Shown piece by piece: positions 9,680 to 18,306 of a stretch of 64,000 bases of DNA (within the stretch, counting starts at the first letter, position 1; each line of letters starts with the position of its first letter). The notes beneath the pieces were generated by a model. That model worked only from the letters and a program-made list of their open reading frames with translations. It did no database searches and was not told the DNA's origin. A program made the translations under genes and the position numbers. This stretch comes from Saprospiraceae bacterium (GTDB lineage Bacteria > Bacteroidota > Bacteroidia > Chitinophagales > Saprospiraceae). The stretch is taken from NCBI GenBank assembly GCA_016717655.1, contig JADKFC010000004.1:1-64000 (forward strand), read 5' to 3'.

Positions 9680-10198
9680 ATGCAAATTTTACCCTCCTGG
9701 AGAGACCTTCTGATTGAACAGGCAAAAACAAGAATCATTGTTGAAAACATAGCCAGGATAGACAAATGCCTAAACATGCTTACCCTTGATCAGGTATGGC
9801 ATCGAATCCATTCCCAAACCAATCCCATAGGCAACCTCATCCTCCACCTCGAAGGCAATGCCAGGCAGTGGATCCTTTCTTCATTTTCCAACGCCCCGGA
9901 TCACAGAATCAGGCAACAGGAATTTGACCAAACTGAAAAAATTTCCATCGAAGATCTCAAACAACGACTTCAAAAACTGGCTAGTGATCTCAACGAATGT
10001 TTTGATTCAATAACAGAACAAGCCCTGCTCGACAATTATGAAGTTCAGTGTTTTAGAGAAGCAGGAATAGGCATCATTGTTCACGTAATCGAGCATTTTT
10101 CTTATCACACCGGTCAAATTGCCTACCTCACCAAATGGATGACAGAAAAAGACACTGATTTTTATGGAGACGAGCCCTTGGATCAAACCAAATCATAG
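9680..10198 (+). CDS. DinB/DUF1572-like four-helix protein
   Basis: 172 residues from ATG 9680; an in-frame ATG at 9644 is possible but lies before the conserved region. It is helical, with NPIGNLILHLEGNARQWI near residue 45 and VIEHFSYHTGQIAYLTKW near the C-terminus. The spaced His residues in these two helices are the metal-ligand pattern of DinB-like proteins. These are often putative metal-dependent thiol transferases or have no known function. It stands alone, divergent from the acyl-CoA block; a TAnnTTTG box at 9598-9605 could be its promoter. Confidence 0.78.
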   Translation: MQILPSWRDLLIEQAKTRIIVENIARIDKCLNMLTLDQVWHRIHSQTNPIGNLILHLEGNARQWILSSFSNAPDHRIRQQEFDQTEKISIEDLKQRLQKLASDLNECFDSITEQALLDNYEVQCFREAGIGIIVHVIEHFSYHTGQIAYLTKWMTEKDTDFYGDEPLDQTKS

Positions 10199-10388
10199 GT
10201 TTTTTTAAAATAATCAATATTTTATATGTTCCTGTTTAGAAATATTAGTAAAAACAGAATAATATTCTGAATAGGACACAAAATTTCACATTTTAGCTTT
10301 TGTTTCTCTCTTTTATGTCAAATTATAGCTAATTGAGCTAGATCAAAATTTTATTTTTAAAGAGCGGGTAAAGAGTTAAATAAAATTC

Positions 10389-10396
10389 TATTTTTG
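10389..10396 (+). promoter_or_regulatory. Bacteroidota -7 box (TATTTTTG) before the MFS gene
   Basis: Matches TAnnTTTG 34 nt upstream of the ATG at 10431. I see no clear -33 TTTG, so this is a candidate only. Confidence 0.35.
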
Positions 10397-10430
10397 AAGA
10401 AATTCAATCAAACCACATACTTTACCAATT

Positions 10431-11657
10431 ATGACAGAAGTTAACAAACAACGCTTATTCATAGCGAGCTGTTTCGCCTTGATTACCACTGCTTTTGCCT
10501 TTGCCATCAGAGCAGGCATTATGAATGACCTGGCCAAAACCATGGACATGTCAGACACCCAACTAGGCTGGATCAATTTTATGGGGGCCTTTGGTTTCCC
10601 CATCGCTACCTTGGTAGGAGGCCCCTTGTACAATAGCATTGGTCCCAAAAAACTGGGATGGGTCGCCTTTGGCTGTCATTTTGTGGGAATCACCTTTTCT
10701 GTTCTGTCCGGTAGCTTCCTGCCCTTGTTTTTTTCTACCTTTTTCATCAGCTTTGGCAATGGCATGGTAGAAGCAGCTTACAATCCTATGATTGCAGATA
10801 TGTATGAAGACAATAAGGCTACCATGCTCAATAAGTTTCATGTATGGTTTCCGGGAGGCCTGGCCATCGGATCACTGATTGCCTATTTCATAACCCAAAT
10901 GGAGGGCACATGGCAGGTTAAACTCGCCGTTATGTACATTCCTCTTGCCATTTACGGCTTTCTTTTTTATGGTCAAACCTTTCCAAAAACGGCCAATGAA
11001 ATGGATAAGGCAAGTACTTCCAGCAATGTAAAAGCCATATTTAGTTCTCCTCTATATTGGTTTATGCTGCTTTGTATGATCCTTACGGCAACCACTGAAT
11101 TGGGCACCCAATCATGGGTAGAAAGAATCCTGGGCAATACAGGCGCACAGCCCCTCCTTATTCTTTTCCTGGTGACCGGTCTTATGGCTGTAGGCCGTTA
11201 TTTTGCCGGACCTATTATCCACAAACTGAATATCCCGGGAGTACTCTGGATCTCTTCCATCATTTCGTTGATTGCCATTTATATGCTGAGCACCGCCACA
11301 GGAGGAATGGTCTACGTAGCTGCTGTTATGTTTGCCATCGGCGTATGTTACTTCTGGCCCAATATGATTTCATTTGTTGCCGTCTACCTTCCCAAAACAG
11401 GAGCCCTGGGTATGTCATTAATCGGTGGCATAGGCATGGTAGGCCTCTCTATCTGTCAACCCATTATTGGTAAATGGATGGACAGCGAAAGAGCCAGCGC
11501 CATTGCCACAGGCCTTCAAGGTGATGCAGCAGAGTTGGCAGCAGGCCAGGCAACGCTCGACAATATTGCTTGGTTTCCGGCTATCCTGGTTATTGCTTTT
11601 GGAATCTTGTATTTTACGCGTAATAAATATACACCGGCCAACGCACCCGGTCACTAA
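10431..11657 (+). CDS. Major facilitator superfamily transporter, probably sugar
   Basis: 408 residues with about 12 predicted membrane helices, hydrophobic throughout. An MFS loop 2-3 equivalent (GGPLYNSIGPKKLGW) and a second half starting after ~residue 195 are visible. FGNGMVEAAYNPMIADMYEDNK resembles the FHS/sugar-porter type of Bacteroidota. It would sit in the inner membrane as a secondary transporter. It is the first gene of a plus-strand run reaching 16380 with short gaps. The downstream Asp-box and GMC oxidoreductase genes make a sugar or sugar acid substrate plausible, but this is context only. Confidence 0.88.
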   Translation: MTEVNKQRLFIASCFALITTAFAFAIRAGIMNDLAKTMDMSDTQLGWINFMGAFGFPIATLVGGPLYNSIGPKKLGWVAFGCHFVGITFSVLSGSFLPLFFSTFFISFGNGMVEAAYNPMIADMYEDNKATMLNKFHVWFPGGLAIGSLIAYFITQMEGTWQVKLAVMYIPLAIYGFLFYGQTFPKTANEMDKASTSSNVKAIFSSPLYWFMLLCMILTATTELGTQSWVERILGNTGAQPLLILFLVTGLMAVGRYFAGPIIHKLNIPGVLWISSIISLIAIYMLSTATGGMVYVAAVMFAIGVCYFWPNMISFVAVYLPKTGALGMSLIGGIGMVGLSICQPIIGKWMDSERASAIATGLQGDAAELAAGQATLDNIAWFPAILVIAFGILYFTRNKYTPANAPGH

Positions 11658-11675
11658 CCTTTAAAAGTCTGACAA

Positions 11676-11957
11676 ATGGATTTCCGAATGGATAAAAGCA
11701 GCTGGGGCATGCTCGGCTTTATGTTTCTCACCATGGTTTATTTCCTGGTTACAGGTGCCGGTGATGGCATCGACGTGATGGGTTACCTGCTTTCCCTATT
11801 GTTGGGTATCGCAACAGTAGCCATACTTGTTGCCCTCGCCTCAATTCCGGTCCTGATTTATTGTTATTTTGTTAAAGTAATACCGGATATTGATTATTCC
11901 ATCAGGGTAGCATTTGTATTTACCCTCATTGGCATAGCATCTGAATTTTTCATGTAA
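11676..11957 (+). CDS. Small integral membrane protein, unknown
   Basis: 93 residues with three hydrophobic helices (about 10-28, 35-65 and 72-92). No known motif. It lies 18 nt after the MFS gene and 12 nt before the M48 protease gene, so it is probably in the same operon. The ATG at 11676 follows an AAAAGTCTGAC-type leader without a strong Shine-Dalgarno, which is normal for Bacteroidota. It could be an accessory protein of the transporter or the protease. Confidence 0.65.
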   Translation: MDFRMDKSSWGMLGFMFLTMVYFLVTGAGDGIDVMGYLLSLLLGIATVAILVALASIPVLIYCYFVKVIPDIDYSIRVAFVFTLIGIASEFFM

Positions 11958-11969
11958 AAACTACAACAA

Positions 11970-12809
11970 ATGTCTGATAACAGAAGATATTATGGAGGCA
12001 CCGGAGACCCGTATAGCAGGCAAGGCAGGGGCCTTGGTACCGGTAGGTTTAAGTTGTTTTTGATCATTGGACTGGCAATGGCCGCATTTCAGGCTTTTAA
12101 GTTTTATACCAGCACCCAAACCAACCCAATAACAGGAGAGGAACAAAGGGTACAATGGAATACAGAAGAAGAAATCCAACTGGGCTTGCAAGCTGCTCCT
12201 CAAATGGCTCAGGAATATGGTGGCCTTCACCCTGATCAACGGGCCCAGGAATTGGTTGACCGCGTGGGTCAAAAGCTGGTGCAATCTACCATTGCTGCCA
12301 AAACAGGATATCCCTACGACTTTCACCTTCTGGCCGACAACCAGGTAGTCAATGCCTTTGCCCTCCCGGGCGGTCAGTGTTTTATAACAGCTGCTCTTTT
12401 TACAAAGCTAAAAAATGAAGACCAGCTGGCCGGTGTATTGGGTCATGAAATCGGCCACGTCATCCACCGTCATGGTGCCGAACGCAGCGCCAGCCAGGGC
12501 TTTATTCAGGGCCTCATTCAAAGTGTACTCATCGGTACTGGCGGCGACCAGGCTCTTACCCAGGTGGCCAATATGGTGGGTCAATACTCCAGTATGAAAT
12601 ATGGCAGGGACCAGGAATTGGAGTCTGATGATTTTGGTGTGCGCCTTATGGTAGAGGCCGGCTACGACCCCCATCATCTGATCGGTGTAATGGACATCTT
12701 GGAAGAAGCATCGGGAGGTCAAAAGGTTCCAGAGTTCCAAAGCACCCACCCCAGCCCGGAAAATAGAAGGGAAAAAATCAAATCGGCCATTGAGAAATAT
12801 GCAAAATGA
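11970..12809 (+). CDS. M48-family membrane metalloprotease
   Basis: 279 residues. A short N-terminal cytosolic part is rich in Gly and Arg, then one membrane helix spans about residues 27-45, then a zinc protease domain. HEIGHVIHRH begins at residue 159 and gives the HExxH zinc site. A third ligand is expected in ELESDDFGVRLM about 60 residues later. NAFALPGGQCFITAALF is the conserved M48 segment before the active site. A C-terminal STHPSPENRREKI motif is also typical. It is related to the HtpX/LoiP/BepA class and probably acts in envelope quality control. Its stop overlaps the next start by 4 nt. Confidence 0.92.
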   Translation: MSDNRRYYGGTGDPYSRQGRGLGTGRFKLFLIIGLAMAAFQAFKFYTSTQTNPITGEEQRVQWNTEEEIQLGLQAAPQMAQEYGGLHPDQRAQELVDRVGQKLVQSTIAAKTGYPYDFHLLADNQVVNAFALPGGQCFITAALFTKLKNEDQLAGVLGHEIGHVIHRHGAERSASQGFIQGLIQSVLIGTGGDQALTQVANMVGQYSSMKYGRDQELESDDFGVRLMVEAGYDPHHLIGVMDILEEASGGQKVPEFQSTHPSPENRREKIKSAIEKYAK

Positions 12810-14140
12810 TTTTTAAATCCCCTCCTACATTATTTGCACTTTGCATGGCTGTGTTTTTTATGGTTACTGCTTGTACAAAAAAAGCATTGCCGATATCTGA
12901 TAAGGCCTCTCTTCCTGAAAAGTTTAAAAACATCTTAATTCACGAAGGATCCGGCTTCACGGGTCCTTGTGAACCGTCCATTTGTGTATCTCCTGTCAAT
13001 CCCGACTGGGTCGTTGCCGGCTCTGTGCTGGACAATCTCTACTTTTCAAAAGATGGTGGAGCCACCTGGAGTGTCGATCGATTAAAAAGTTCCTTTGGCG
13101 TATATGGTGATCCGGTAGTAATCATAGATAGGAAAGGTACGATTCATTATGCCCACCTATCCAACCCTAAGGGCAGGGCCTACAGCAGCCCTGAATTTTT
13201 AGATCGCATCGTCATCCAGTCTTCAACCGATGGTGTGCGTTTTTCGGACGGCAGCTTCCCTCCTTCTGATCAGAGCAAAGACCACGACAAGCACTGGCTG
13301 GCCGTGGATCCAAAAGACAATGCCCTGCTGATGTCGTGGACAGAATTTGATAAATACGGCAGTAAAGAAGAGAAAGATAAATCGAGGATACTATTTTCAG
13401 TTTCACATGATGGGGCAAAGACCTGGTCGCCGGCCATAACCCTCTCATCACTGGAGGGAGACTGCATCGATGATGACAAAACCACCGAGGGCGCGGTGCC
13501 CGCAGCAGGCATCAATGGTGAATACTACGTAGTGTGGTCGTTTGGAGAAAAAATTTACCTCGACATCTCTTATGATAAGGGTAAGAGCTGGTTGGATAAA
13601 GACATTGAAATTGCTACCCAGCCGGGTGGCTGGGCCTTTGATATACCCGGCATTACGCGCTGCAATGGCATGCCTGTAATCAAAGTAGACCACAGCAACT
13701 CTCCTTCAAGGGGCACACTTTATGTAAGCTGGTCTGACCAGAGAAATGGCAAAGATGATACCGATGTATGGTTCATTCATTCAAAAGACAAGGGAAATAC
13801 CTGGAGTCAACCTGCCCGGGTAAACAAGGATGAAGGCGCCCATCAACAATTTTTTTCCTGGTTTGACCTAGACCCCGTCACCGGTTACCTTTATTGGGTT
13901 TTTTATGATCGTAGAAACCACCAAAATAATGATACCGATGTCTTTTTGGCATGGTCAAAAGATGGAGGAAAAACAATCGAAAACAGCAAAATAAGCGAAA
14001 GCCCTTTTCTGCCTACCAAAGATGTGTTTTTTGGCGACTACAATAATATATCCGCATACGATGGAAGGGTGAGGCCTATCTGGACCCGCATGGACAATGG
14101 CAGGTTGTCTGTTTATACAGCATTGATTGATGTCAAATAA
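12806..14140 (+). CDS. Asp-box (sialidase-like) secreted lipoprotein
   Basis: 444 residues. The lipoprotein signal ends at VTACTKK, with Cys at about residue 23. Several Asp-box motifs (S/T-x-D-x-G-x-T/S-W) mark a six-bladed sialidase-fold propeller: SKDGGATW, SHDGAKTW, SYDKGKSW, SKDKGNTW and SKDGGKT. It is annotated as exo-sialidase-like by fold; I cannot confirm the Arg triad or the catalytic Asp/Tyr/Glu of GH33, so glycosidase activity is not shown. It overlaps the M48 gene by 4 nt (ATGA) and is followed 9 nt later by the dehydrogenase subunit gene, so it is probably an operon member. Confidence 0.85.
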   Translation: MIFKSPPTLFALCMAVFFMVTACTKKALPISDKASLPEKFKNILIHEGSGFTGPCEPSICVSPVNPDWVVAGSVLDNLYFSKDGGATWSVDRLKSSFGVYGDPVVIIDRKGTIHYAHLSNPKGRAYSSPEFLDRIVIQSSTDGVRFSDGSFPPSDQSKDHDKHWLAVDPKDNALLMSWTEFDKYGSKEEKDKSRILFSVSHDGAKTWSPAITLSSLEGDCIDDDKTTEGAVPAAGINGEYYVVWSFGEKIYLDISYDKGKSWLDKDIEIATQPGGWAFDIPGITRCNGMPVIKVDHSNSPSRGTLYVSWSDQRNGKDDTDVWFIHSKDKGNTWSQPARVNKDEGAHQQFFSWFDLDPVTGYLYWVFYDRRNHQNNDTDVFLAWSKDGGKTIENSKISESPFLPTKDVFFGDYNNISAYDGRVRPIWTRMDNGRLSVYTALIDVK

Positions 14141-14149
14141 AATCAAGCC

Positions 14150-14698
14150 GTGAAAAGAAGACAAGCCATTCATTCCTTTTTTTACCTGACCCTGGCCGGT
14201 ACAACCCTTCTTTCGTGCAAAAACGAAAAGGAAGCCTGGACCAAACTGGACTTACAAAAACTACAATTGTCAAGGCACCATTTTGAGTTATTTCAACACC
14301 TTGCCAAGGCACTGCTCCCTATCCATTCTTTGCCGGGTTGGGAAAAGATCTCTCTCCCCCCAATGGCCGCTCAACTCATTGATCATTGTTACAGCATCGA
14401 AGATATTACCAAATTTAAAGAGGGTCTCGAGCAAGTTGATAAAACGGCCCGTTTACAATACCACATGCCTTTTTTGTCATGCAACCAAAAAGACATCGTA
14501 TCCATGATTAATAAATGGAATGCCGAGGAACAAAACAACAGTCCGGAATCCTTTACCATGGCTGTATTAAAAAAAGAAATGTTGCACAGCTTTACTACTA
14601 CCAAGCGCTACCTCAAGCAATACAAAATGTACGAAATGATACCGGCACGTTTTACAGCTTGTGCCAAAATTGAAACCATCAATGCCCACCGCCAATGA
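14150..14698 (+). CDS. Gluconate 2-dehydrogenase subunit 3 family protein (GTG start)
   Basis: 182 residues starting at GTG 14150; no ATG gives a better signal. The N-terminus KRRQAIHSFF followed by a hydrophobic stretch and LLSC looks like a twin-arginine signal combined with a lipobox. Helical regions follow with the DUF3712/Gluconate_2-dh3 pattern (LAKALLPI at the start of the domain, MLHSFTTTKRYLKQYKMYEMIPARF near the end). This small subunit accompanies a GMC flavoprotein that has no signal of its own, so it may carry the partner out through Tat. The stop overlaps the GMC start by 4 nt. Confidence 0.82.
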   Translation: MKRRQAIHSFFYLTLAGTTLLSCKNEKEAWTKLDLQKLQLSRHHFELFQHLAKALLPIHSLPGWEKISLPPMAAQLIDHCYSIEDITKFKEGLEQVDKTARLQYHMPFLSCNQKDIVSMINKWNAEEQNNSPESFTMAVLKKEMLHSFTTTKRYLKQYKMYEMIPARFTACAKIETINAHRQ

Positions 14699-16380
14699 GT
14701 CAGACCCAATTTGATGTCATTGTGATTGGGGCCGGCATGAGCGGAAGCTGGGCAGCCAAAGAGTTTTGTGAAAAGGGATTCAAGACCCTGTTGCTGGAAC
14801 GAGGCAAAAACGTGCGCCATGTCAAAGATTACCCTACCGCCAATCTCTATCCCTGGGATTTGAAACACAGGGGTCGACTCAGTTTTGAAGTGATAAAAGA
14901 AAATCCCGTTGCTTCCAAATGTTATGCCTTCCGTGAAGACACCCTACATTTTTTTGTAAAAGACAAGGAGCACCCCTATGTGCAACAAAAACCTTTTGAC
15001 TGGATCCGGGGCTACCAGGTGGGCGGAAAATCTCTGATGTGGGCCCGTCAAACCCAGCGTTGGAGTAAATATGACTTTGAAGGTCCGGGCAGGGATGGCT
15101 TTGCGGTTGATTGGCCTATACGGTATGATGACCTGGCACCGTACTATTCCCTGGTTGAACAATTTGTAGGTATCTCGGGCAACAGAGATGGGCTTGATAC
15201 TTTGCCGGATGGCGAATTTTTACCCGCTTATGACCTCAACTGCCTGGAAGCCCATTTCAAAGGGGAAGTACAAAAACACTATCCTAACCGCCATGTGATT
15301 AAGGCTCGCTGTGCCCACCTTAGCCAGCCTACAGCCTTACATCTGGAGCAAGGTAGGGGCCAATGTTTGTCGCGCTTATTGTGTGAAAGGGGTTGTCCTT
15401 TCGGCGCCTACTTCAGCGCCAATGCGGTTACCATTCCCTGGGCTCAAAAAACCGGAAACCTCACCCTTGTTACAGATACCGTTGTGGAATCCATTGTGTA
15501 CGATGCTGAAAAAAAAGCAGCCACCGGGGTCAATGTGATCGACGAAAAATCCGGGAAAAGAAGTTTTTACCAGGCCAAAATCATTTTTGTCAACGCCGGC
15601 ACCTTAAACAGCAATTTGATCTTACTCAACTCAAAATCGGAGCGTTTTCCAAATGGCCTGGGCAATGACAGTGGAACATTGGGTAAATACGTAGCTTTTC
15701 ACAATTATCGGGCTCATGCATCTGCTATGTTTCCGGGCTTCAAAGATGTTGCCGTTGAAGGAAGGAAGCCGTCAGGCATCTACATGCCCAGGTTCAAAAA
15801 TGTGGATAGCCATCAGGAAAAATTTAAACGCGGCTACGCCATCGACTTTTATATGTATCGGTCTCTTATAAATGATGATGCTGCAGTTGGAGATGAACTT
15901 GTCAAAGCCATGACCCTTGAAAAAAATTACGGTCCCTGGAGGGCCGGTGCCCAAATGATGGGTGAAACCCTACCCAAGGAAAGCAATTTTGTAAGTCTGC
16001 ACCCACAATTAAAAGACAAATGGGGCATACCACAACTCAACATTTCAATGGACTATGATGACAATGATGAGGCCATGATTGCTGACTTCTTCAAAGAAAT
16101 AAGATCCATGTTTACAAAAGCAGGATTTCAAAACATTGATACCTCCGACAGCCACCAAAATCCAGGCTTAGACATCCACGAAATGGGTGGAATCAGAATG
16201 GGCAAAGATCCCAATACCTCCATGACCAATCAATGGAACCAACTTCACGCCTGTACCAACGTCTATGTTACCGATGGGGCATGCATGACATCTACCTCCA
16301 CCCAAAATCCATCTTTGACTTACATGGCCATCACTGCAAGGGCGGCACAACACGCAGTGGAGGTGATGAAGGGGGGATGA
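14695..16380 (+). CDS. GMC-family FAD oxidoreductase (gluconate 2-dehydrogenase-like large subunit)
   Basis: 561 residues. The N-terminal FAD Rossmann motif is VIGAGMSGSWAAKEF (residues ~10-24). GGKSLMWARQTQRW is the GMC FAD-contact region, followed by RCERGC-like Cys residues and a C-terminal catalytic region with HEMGGIRMG and STSTQNPSLTYMAITARA (candidate His and Asn). It should oxidise a sugar or sugar acid in the periplasm with electrons going to a cytochrome. It lacks its own signal peptide, in line with export together with the subunit-3 protein just upstream (4-nt overlap). No dedicated cytochrome c subunit follows in this operon. Confidence 0.92.
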   Translation: MSQTQFDVIVIGAGMSGSWAAKEFCEKGFKTLLLERGKNVRHVKDYPTANLYPWDLKHRGRLSFEVIKENPVASKCYAFREDTLHFFVKDKEHPYVQQKPFDWIRGYQVGGKSLMWARQTQRWSKYDFEGPGRDGFAVDWPIRYDDLAPYYSLVEQFVGISGNRDGLDTLPDGEFLPAYDLNCLEAHFKGEVQKHYPNRHVIKARCAHLSQPTALHLEQGRGQCLSRLLCERGCPFGAYFSANAVTIPWAQKTGNLTLVTDTVVESIVYDAEKKAATGVNVIDEKSGKRSFYQAKIIFVNAGTLNSNLILLNSKSERFPNGLGNDSGTLGKYVAFHNYRAHASAMFPGFKDVAVEGRKPSGIYMPRFKNVDSHQEKFKRGYAIDFYMYRSLINDDAAVGDELVKAMTLEKNYGPWRAGAQMMGETLPKESNFVSLHPQLKDKWGIPQLNISMDYDDNDEAMIADFFKEIRSMFTKAGFQNIDTSDSHQNPGLDIHEMGGIRMGKDPNTSMTNQWNQLHACTNVYVTDGACMTSTSTQNPSLTYMAITARAAQHAVEVMKGG

Positions 16381-16460
16381 GAATGAGCAAATAGTTTTCT
16401 TACCGAAAAACATTTTAATCGTTCGTTTGTATAATGTAATAACCCAAACATTATTTTGCT

Positions 16461-16841
16461 ATGAATGAACAACAAATCTCAAATCTTGTATTTAATGCAG
16501 GTTTAAAAGTACACAAATCACTTGGTCCCGGACTTTTGGAAAGCGCATACCAGGAGTGCCTTTTCTATGAATTGCTAATGACGGGTCTCAATGTGTCAAA
16601 ACAGGCTGCCTTGCCTTTGATCTATCAGGAAGTGAAGCTGGAGGTTGGATATCGAATAGATCTTTTGGTTGAAAAAAAATTTATCGTTGAAATTAAATCA
16701 GTCGATGCCATCAATGATCTCCATCTCGCACAAGTTTTAACCTACCTCAAACTTTCAGGTTGCAAATTAGGAATGCTAATTAACTTTAACACCGTTCTTT
16801 TTAAAGATGGTGTGAAAAGAGTGATCAACGGTATTTTATAA
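16461..16841 (+). CDS. GxxExxY protein (small PD-(D/E)XK-like)
   Basis: 126 residues with the defining GLLESAY (residues 24-30). The YRIDLLVEKKFIVEIKSVD segment gives the D...ExK triad of a PD-(D/E)XK nuclease-like fold. Full length for the family. The biological role of these proteins is not established; they tend to be solitary and scattered. Here the gene sits immediately before a tandem repeat array (16860-17290), an association worth noting. Its own promoter is not clear, but an AATCGTTCGTTTGTATAATG region precedes it. Confidence 0.9.
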   Translation: MNEQQISNLVFNAGLKVHKSLGPGLLESAYQECLFYELLMTGLNVSKQAALPLIYQEVKLEVGYRIDLLVEKKFIVEIKSVDAINDLHLAQVLTYLKLSGCKLGMLINFNTVLFKDGVKRVINGIL

Positions 16842-16859
16842 ACGAAGGAGTTCAGTTCA

Positions 16860-17290
16860 CCGCTAAGTGCACTATTCTATTTGTGAAATTTTTGTATTCT
16901 TTGTGCCACCTTGTGGTAAAAACGCACCCTGTTTTACCACTAAGATCACTAAGGACGCACTAAGGGCACTATTCTCGCTGTGAACTTTGTGTATTTTCCT
17001 TTGTGCCCCTTGTGGTAAAATCACACCCTGCTTCACCATTAATATCACTAAAGACTCACTAAGTACACTATTCTCTTTGTGGCCTTTGTGTATTCTTTGT
17101 GCCCCTTGTGGTAAAAACACACCCTGTTTCACCACTAAGAGCACTACTATTTTTGTGACCTTTGTGTATTCTTTGTGCCCCTTGTGGTAAAAACACACCC
17201 TGTTTCACCACTAAGGCCACTAAGGACTCGCTAAGGGCACTATTCTCTTTGTGAACTTTGTGCATTCTTTGTGCCCCTAGTGGTAAAAAA
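16860..17290. repeat. Tandem repeat array, ~96-bp unit, with core TTGTGGTAAA
   Basis: Five copies of a core CTTTGTGCCCCTTGTGGTAAA occur with TTGTGGTAAA starting at 16911, 17010, 17106 and 17182 and a variant (TAGTGGTAAA) at 17278, a spacing of 99, 96, 76 and 96 bp. The third-to-fourth interval lacks about 20 bp. Between cores lie CACCACTAAG and ACTAAGG-type direct repeats. On the minus strand the array is translatable as KGHKE-like stretches, which I do not regard as genes. It separates the GxxExxY gene from the ATP synthase operon. Confidence 0.88.
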
Positions 17291-17316
17291 CATATTACAC
17301 AATCGAAGCTAGGCAT

Positions 17317-17347
17317 AAAAAAAGGGACACTGAAACCAGCATCCCTT
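17317..17347 (-). terminator. Terminator of the atp operon
   Basis: Read on the minus strand, AAGGGA and TCCCTT arms enclose an inner CTG-GTTT-CAG stem and are followed by a run of seven T. It lies about 25 nt after the atpG stop. Confidence 0.7.
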
Positions 17348-17372
17348 ATTATCATTCATATTAACCTTAGTA

Positions 17373-18263
17373 CTATCCTAATGCTGCAGCACCGCCCACA
17401 ATTTCTGAAAGCTCTTTGGTAATGGCCTCCTGACGTGCTTTGTTGTAATTGATCTTTAATTCTTTGATCAACTCCTCGGCGTTTTCACTTGCCTTATCCA
17501 TGGCTGTCATCCTGGCACCGTGCTCAGAGGCGTGGGTGTCAAGTAAAAACTTGTGGAAGGTAGTTTGCAAAATAGTGGGTATCAAATCTTCCAACAATTC
17601 CTCTTTGCCCGGTTCGAAGATGTAATCTGCCTTCGATTTTTCCTGGCTTTTTTCTACCACTACTTTTTCTACCGGTAAGAATTGTACAGTAGTTGGATAT
17701 TGGATACCTGCATTTTTAAACATGCCATAACAAACCGTTACTTTGTCGATCTGTCCGGCGGCGAATTCATCCATCAAAAATTGAGAAGCAGTAGACACGT
17801 TGCCAAAAGAAAGATCAGAAAAGAGATTCACATAATCAGCAATCACATTTTCCTTTCCATATCTTTTGCGAAGAATGTCATATCCTTTTTTACCTATGCA
17901 AAGAATGCGCAAATTGCCATTCTTAAGTAATGGAGCATACTCACCCTCAATGGCAGCGATGGCAGCCTTGATGATGTTGGTATTGAAAGCACCACAAAGT
18001 CCACGATTGGAGGTAACAACTACCACCACGGCATGGTTGACTTCACGGGCCACACCAAAAGAAGAAGTTGTATCCCCATCCAGGTTCGACAAAATGTTTT
18101 TCAACATCTTATCCAATCGATTGGCATAGGGACGCATCTCGGTTATGGCCTGCTGTGCCTTGCGCAGCTTTGCAGCAGAAACCATTTTCATGGCCTTGGT
18201 AATCTGCTGGGTGGAGTTTACCGATTTAATCCTCTCCCTTACTTCTTTTAATTTACCACTCAT
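17373..18263 (-). CDS. atpG: F-type ATP synthase gamma subunit
   Basis: 296 residues; the central rotor stalk of F1. The N-terminal helix has VRERIKSVNSTQQITKAMKMVSAAKLRKAQ and the C-terminal helix has SEHGARMTAMDKASENAEELI, both hallmark AtpG sequences. VVVVTSNRGLCGAFNTNI marks the Rossmann-like middle. Last gene of atpBEFHAG, 43 nt after atpA. Next comes the repeat array, not atpD, so the beta and epsilon genes must lie elsewhere, as is common in Bacteroidota. Confidence 0.97.
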   Translation of the reverse strand: MSGKLKEVRERIKSVNSTQQITKAMKMVSAAKLRKAQQAITEMRPYANRLDKMLKNILSNLDGDTTSSFGVAREVNHAVVVVVTSNRGLCGAFNTNIIKAAIAAIEGEYAPLLKNGNLRILCIGKKGYDILRKRYGKENVIADYVNLFSDLSFGNVSTASQFLMDEFAAGQIDKVTVCYGMFKNAGIQYPTTVQFLPVEKVVVEKSQEKSKADYIFEPGKEELLEDLIPTILQTTFHKFLLDTHASEHGARMTAMDKASENAEELIKELKINYNKARQEAITKELSEIVGGAAALG

Positions 18264-18306
18264 GTGATTATTTCTTCTTTATAATTTGGGTCTTGGCCCT
18301 ACATTT

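Noticed and set aside
16872..17355. Proteins with KGHKE repeats on the minus strand
   Set aside because: They are translations of the tandem DNA repeat, in several frames, without start signals.
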